Shown here: piece by piece, positions 7,469-9,840 of the stretch
Position numbering within the stretch: position 1 is the stretch's first letter
Layout of the letters: each line of letters opens with the position of its first letter
Origin: Gammaproteobacteria bacterium
GTDB taxonomy: Bacteria; Pseudomonadota; Gammaproteobacteria; SZUA-229
DNA: 9,840 nt
Direction of reading: 5' to 3'
NCBI GenBank assembly: GCA_029287815.1
Contig: JARFQK010000320.1
Coordinates: forward strand, 1 to 9,840
Made by a program: the position numbers and the translations under genes
Notes under the pieces: model-generated
The model's input: the letters and a program-made list of their open reading frames with translations, nothing else
Databases searched by the model: none
Told to the model about the DNA's origin: nothing

Positions 7469-9628
7469 ATGGGTGTGCGTGATTTATTGGCAATACCCAG
7501 AGCCTATGCCGCCATCCTGTTTCTAGACAATCCGTTGGCGGGCGCTGTGATTCTGGCGACGACTCTATTTTTCCCGAACATCGGGCTTTCTGGCCTACTC
7601 GCCGCCAGTGTTGCCTTCGTGATGACACACTTCTGGCAACTGCCCGATTTTTCGGGCCGCATTCAGATCTTCAATAGCTTGCTGGTGGGTTTATCTATCG
7701 GCGCCTTCTACACGATGAATATCTATATCGTCGGAATTATCGTCGCCGGCGCTGTCTTCACGGTCTTCATCGCCACAGTGCTGGGCGATGCGTTGTGGCG
7801 CCTGGATCACCTGCCTGCCTTGAGTGCGCCATTCGTCGTTGGCGCGGGCATCATGGGACTGGTGGCGCGTCATTACACCGAGAGTTCCGATTACATGGGG
7901 TTGGCACAGGCGTCCTACACGCTGATCCATCCTGTGGCGGACAGTTTTTTCAGTTCGCTGGGCGCGATTTTTTTTGCCCCAACGCCACTGATTGGCGCGA
8001 TTCTGTTCGGCATCATTTGTGTTTTTTCGCGCTACCTGGGTTTGCTGGCGGTAGTGGGCTACGCGTTTGGCTATATCATTCTGACCCACTTTCTGTTTGA
8101 GCCGCACCCCAGCTTCCTTGTCTGGACCAGTTTCAACTTCATATTGATTGCAATTGCTTTGGGCGGCATCTTCACCATACCCGGCATTGTCAGTCTGCTG
8201 TTTGCGCTGCTTGGTGTGCTCATGACCGCCTTGCTGGTGATAGCGAGCCAGAATCTTTTGTTGGTCGAGGGTTTGCCCATAATGGCGCTGGCATTCGTTA
8301 CCACCGCCCTCATCATGTTGACTGCAATGAAGAAGCGCATTGGTTTCACCAGGCCCTATGTTGCGCCAGAACCGGGTCTGCCCGAAGCAAATTATGAAAA
8401 AGCCCGCCTGGCGAAATACCGCCATGGTGACATCAACAGCTTGCCGTTGCTGATACCCGTGTTCGGTACCTGGACCGTATACCAGGGCATCAATGGCAAA
8501 TACACGCACAAGCCGCCCTGGCAGTATGCGCTGGATTTCTACATTACCGAAGGCGGGCGAAGCTTCCGGGATTTCGGTACCCGTCTCGAAGACTACTATT
8601 GCTATGGTGCGCCGGTGTTATCTCCGGTCCATGGTCATGTCTCGCGGATCTATGACCGCTTGTCCGACAACCCGCCCGGTGAAGTCGACAACAAAAATAA
8701 TTGGGGCAATTTCATACTGATTCGTTTGACGGGCGGTCTCTACGTTCTACTTGCCCATCTGCAGAAAGGTAGTATCAGAGTCAAGGAAGGACAGCATGTG
8801 ACCCCGGGCATGGTGTTAGCTGCATGCGGCAACACCGGGCGCTCGCCGCAACCGCATGTACATATGCAGGTGCAACGCCACGCGGAATTGGGCAGTCCGA
8901 CCTTGCCCTTCCATCTTTGCAGCGTCGTTCATCACAACGAGGATCGTACGCTCGAGTATCGTGTGGTATCGCTGCCGGAAGAGGGAGATCGTATCGAGTC
9001 AGCGCGGCCAGACGACCAACTGGCCAACCAGTTTCATCTTCCGGTTGGTCATCGTCTCACTTATGTTTTGCATGAGGATCGAACACAAGCCGAAACCAAA
9101 CAGAGTCTGACCGTGGAACTCACGCTACTGGGACAGTTTCGATTCGTCAGCGGTAGCAGTGCGAGTGCGGGTTTCGAAGAATCCAACGGCATGCTGGCGT
9201 TTTATGACCGTAAAGGGGGTAAGGATCCGTTACTCGATATGTGGATTCTGGCCACCAGTTTGACGCCGTTGACGGAAATCGCCCATCATTGGCGCGACTC
9301 ACCTTCGGTCAGATTGCTGCCGCTGAGCTGGCTGCAAAAGTTGATGCTCGCTATCGTACGGCCGTTAGGCTGTGGATTGGAGAGCGAGTACAGTCGTCGC
9401 TGGGACAATCGAGCAAATGTATGGATCCAGAGTGGTGTACACCGCTTACGCGCCGGGCCGGTGCGCACTTCTGCGAAGACAGAAGTCATTGTTGATCCGA
9501 ACTTTGGCTGCCGACTCATCAGTCTGGAATTTGCCAACAAAACCTGGCGCGCGACACTGACTGAAACCGGTCTTATTGCCGATCACGGTATTCCGGACTG
9601 GCACCAAAGCGTCCGAGCAGGTCATTAG
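7469..9628 (+). CDS. Urea-transporter-like membrane domain fused to M23 (LytM) metallopeptidase
   Basis: The 719-residue protein starts with ~288 residues of membrane segments of the urea transporter family. The two-fold internal repeat is visible: NPLAG near 21, FNSLLVGLSIG (68-78) against FNFILIAIALG (222-232), and LPALSAPF (115-122) against LPIMALAF (269-276). In the second copy, Ser and Pro are replaced by Ala, so pore selectivity may differ. Residues ~322-475 form an M23 domain: QYALDF (Asp356), AHL (His430), VKEGQHVTPG (438-447) and PHVHMQV (His463, His465). The usual HxxxD histidine is Gln352, but His347 stands nine residues before Asp356, as in a known M23 variant. The C-terminal ~240 residues are unrecognised and look beta-rich. 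The start is ATG with TGAG 6 bases upstream; GTG at 7463 is possible. It is last in the operon, 13 bases after the decarboxylase. The TAG stop lies in the right repeat. Cargo and peptidase target are unknown. Confidence 0.88.
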   Translation: MGVRDLLAIPRAYAAILFLDNPLAGAVILATTLFFPNIGLSGLLAASVAFVMTHFWQLPDFSGRIQIFNSLLVGLSIGAFYTMNIYIVGIIVAGAVFTVFIATVLGDALWRLDHLPALSAPFVVGAGIMGLVARHYTESSDYMGLAQASYTLIHPVADSFFSSLGAIFFAPTPLIGAILFGIICVFSRYLGLLAVVGYAFGYIILTHFLFEPHPSFLVWTSFNFILIAIALGGIFTIPGIVSLLFALLGVLMTALLVIASQNLLLVEGLPIMALAFVTTALIMLTAMKKRIGFTRPYVAPEPGLPEANYEKARLAKYRHGDINSLPLLIPVFGTWTVYQGINGKYTHKPPWQYALDFYITEGGRSFRDFGTRLEDYYCYGAPVLSPVHGHVSRIYDRLSDNPPGEVDNKNNWGNFILIRLTGGLYVLLAHLQKGSIRVKEGQHVTPGMVLAACGNTGRSPQPHVHMQVQRHAELGSPTLPFHLCSVVHHNEDRTLEYRVVSLPEEGDRIESARPDDQLANQFHLPVGHRLTYVLHEDRTQAETKQSLTVELTLLGQFRFVSGSSASAGFEESNGMLAFYDRKGGKDPLLDMWILATSLTPLTEIAHHWRDSPSVRLLPLSWLQKLMLAIVRPLGCGLESEYSRRWDNRANVWIQSGVHRLRAGPVRTSAKTEVIVDPNFGCRLISLEFANKTWRATLTETGLIADHGIPDWHQSVRAGH

Positions 9629-9756
9629 CCCGCATTTCTCACCAGGCGGCGTAGAACACTGATAAGGACTTGGCTCTTATGAGAAAATTCGAAAGATAGA
9701 AAATAAAGCGTGTTTTTCAACAGTGCCTATCACGGTTCAGTCTGGTCTTCGTGTCC
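9624..9756 (+). repeat. Right copy of the ~130-bp inverted repeat
   Basis: The first 31 bases (9624-9654) match the reverse complement of 99-129 at 29 positions, and homology continues at about two thirds identity to around 9756, where the left copy leaves the window. It begins ATTAGCCCGC and supplies the TAG stop codon (9626-9628) of the transporter-peptidase gene, just as the left copy does for the hydrolase gene. The stretch after the core is AT-rich and has no long reading frame. See the left copy for possible origins. Confidence 0.8.
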
Positions 9757-9826
9757 GTAAGCTAGCTCTTCACTAAAACCGTAGCTATGGCTACGCTTTT
9801 CGCTCCAGAGCAGCGCTTACGAACAC
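9751..9826 (+). repeat. Nested stem-loop at the outer part of the right repeat
   Basis: GTGTCCGTAAGC (9751-9762) pairs with GCTTACGAACAC (9815-9826) at 11 of 12 positions. Inside the loop is a second perfect hairpin, CGTAGC-TATG-GCTACG (9780-9795). The region has stop codons in the frames checked and no gene. The structure could belong to a mobile-element end or be a structured transcript. The remaining bases to 9840 show nothing further. Confidence 0.5.
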
Positions 9827-9840
9827 CACCCCGCCTGTCT

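Noticed and set aside
7691..8509. Minus-strand open frame of 272 residues opposite the transporter
   Set aside because: It is rich in Gln, His and Arg, as expected from reading membrane-protein codons backwards; no family is recognised.
9629..9840. Possible transposase start in the right flank
   Set aside because: All frames checked are broken by early stops; only a six-codon frame from the ATG near 9679 is present.

Overview
The window is a GC-rich bacterial chromosome segment, most likely from a gammaproteobacterium. This rests on codon use, the Shine-Dalgarno style and the gene families present; no marker gene is visible, so it is an inference. No rRNA, tRNA, CRISPR array or intact transposase was found.

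Layout. Positions 1-129 and 9624-9756 are two divergent copies of one repeat of about 130 bp in inverted orientation, and they bracket everything else. Inside the left copy's edge ends a minus-strand gene (125-1258) for a lipoprotein of the alpha/beta-hydrolase fold. A 226-bp divergent intergenic region with a small hairpin follows. Next is a 948-residue multidomain protein on the plus strand (1485-4331), made of an acyl carrier domain, a fatty-acyl-AMP ligase-like domain and a PlsC-type acyltransferase. After about 300 bp without a convincing gene comes a tight four-gene plus-strand operon (4631-9628): a small PqqD-like protein, a carbamoyl-phosphate-synthase-like ATP-grasp ligase, a fold-type III PLP decarboxylase, and a fusion of a urea-transporter-like membrane domain to an M23 (LytM) metallopeptidase domain and an unrecognised C-terminal region. 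The operon's last stop codon lies in the right repeat copy.

How the genes may work together (inference). ATP-grasp ligase plus PLP decarboxylase is the logic of the butirosin side-chain pathway (BtrJ/BtrK), where an amino acid is ligated to a carrier and then decarboxylated. A PqqD-like protein is normally a peptide-binding chaperone or RiPP recognition element (RRE). The decarboxylase's N-terminal tail carries a W-x-x-P-x-I pattern close to the YxxPxL leader motif that RREs bind in lasso-peptide systems. A working model is that the PqqD-like protein docks on this tail, the ligase and decarboxylase build a small amine or amide product, and the transporter-peptidase moves or trims it or acts at the envelope. 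The upstream ACP-ligase-acyltransferase could supply an acyl group or a carrier domain, but it is separated by about 300 bp and may be independent. I know of no described pathway with this exact gene set, though without database access novelty cannot be confirmed.
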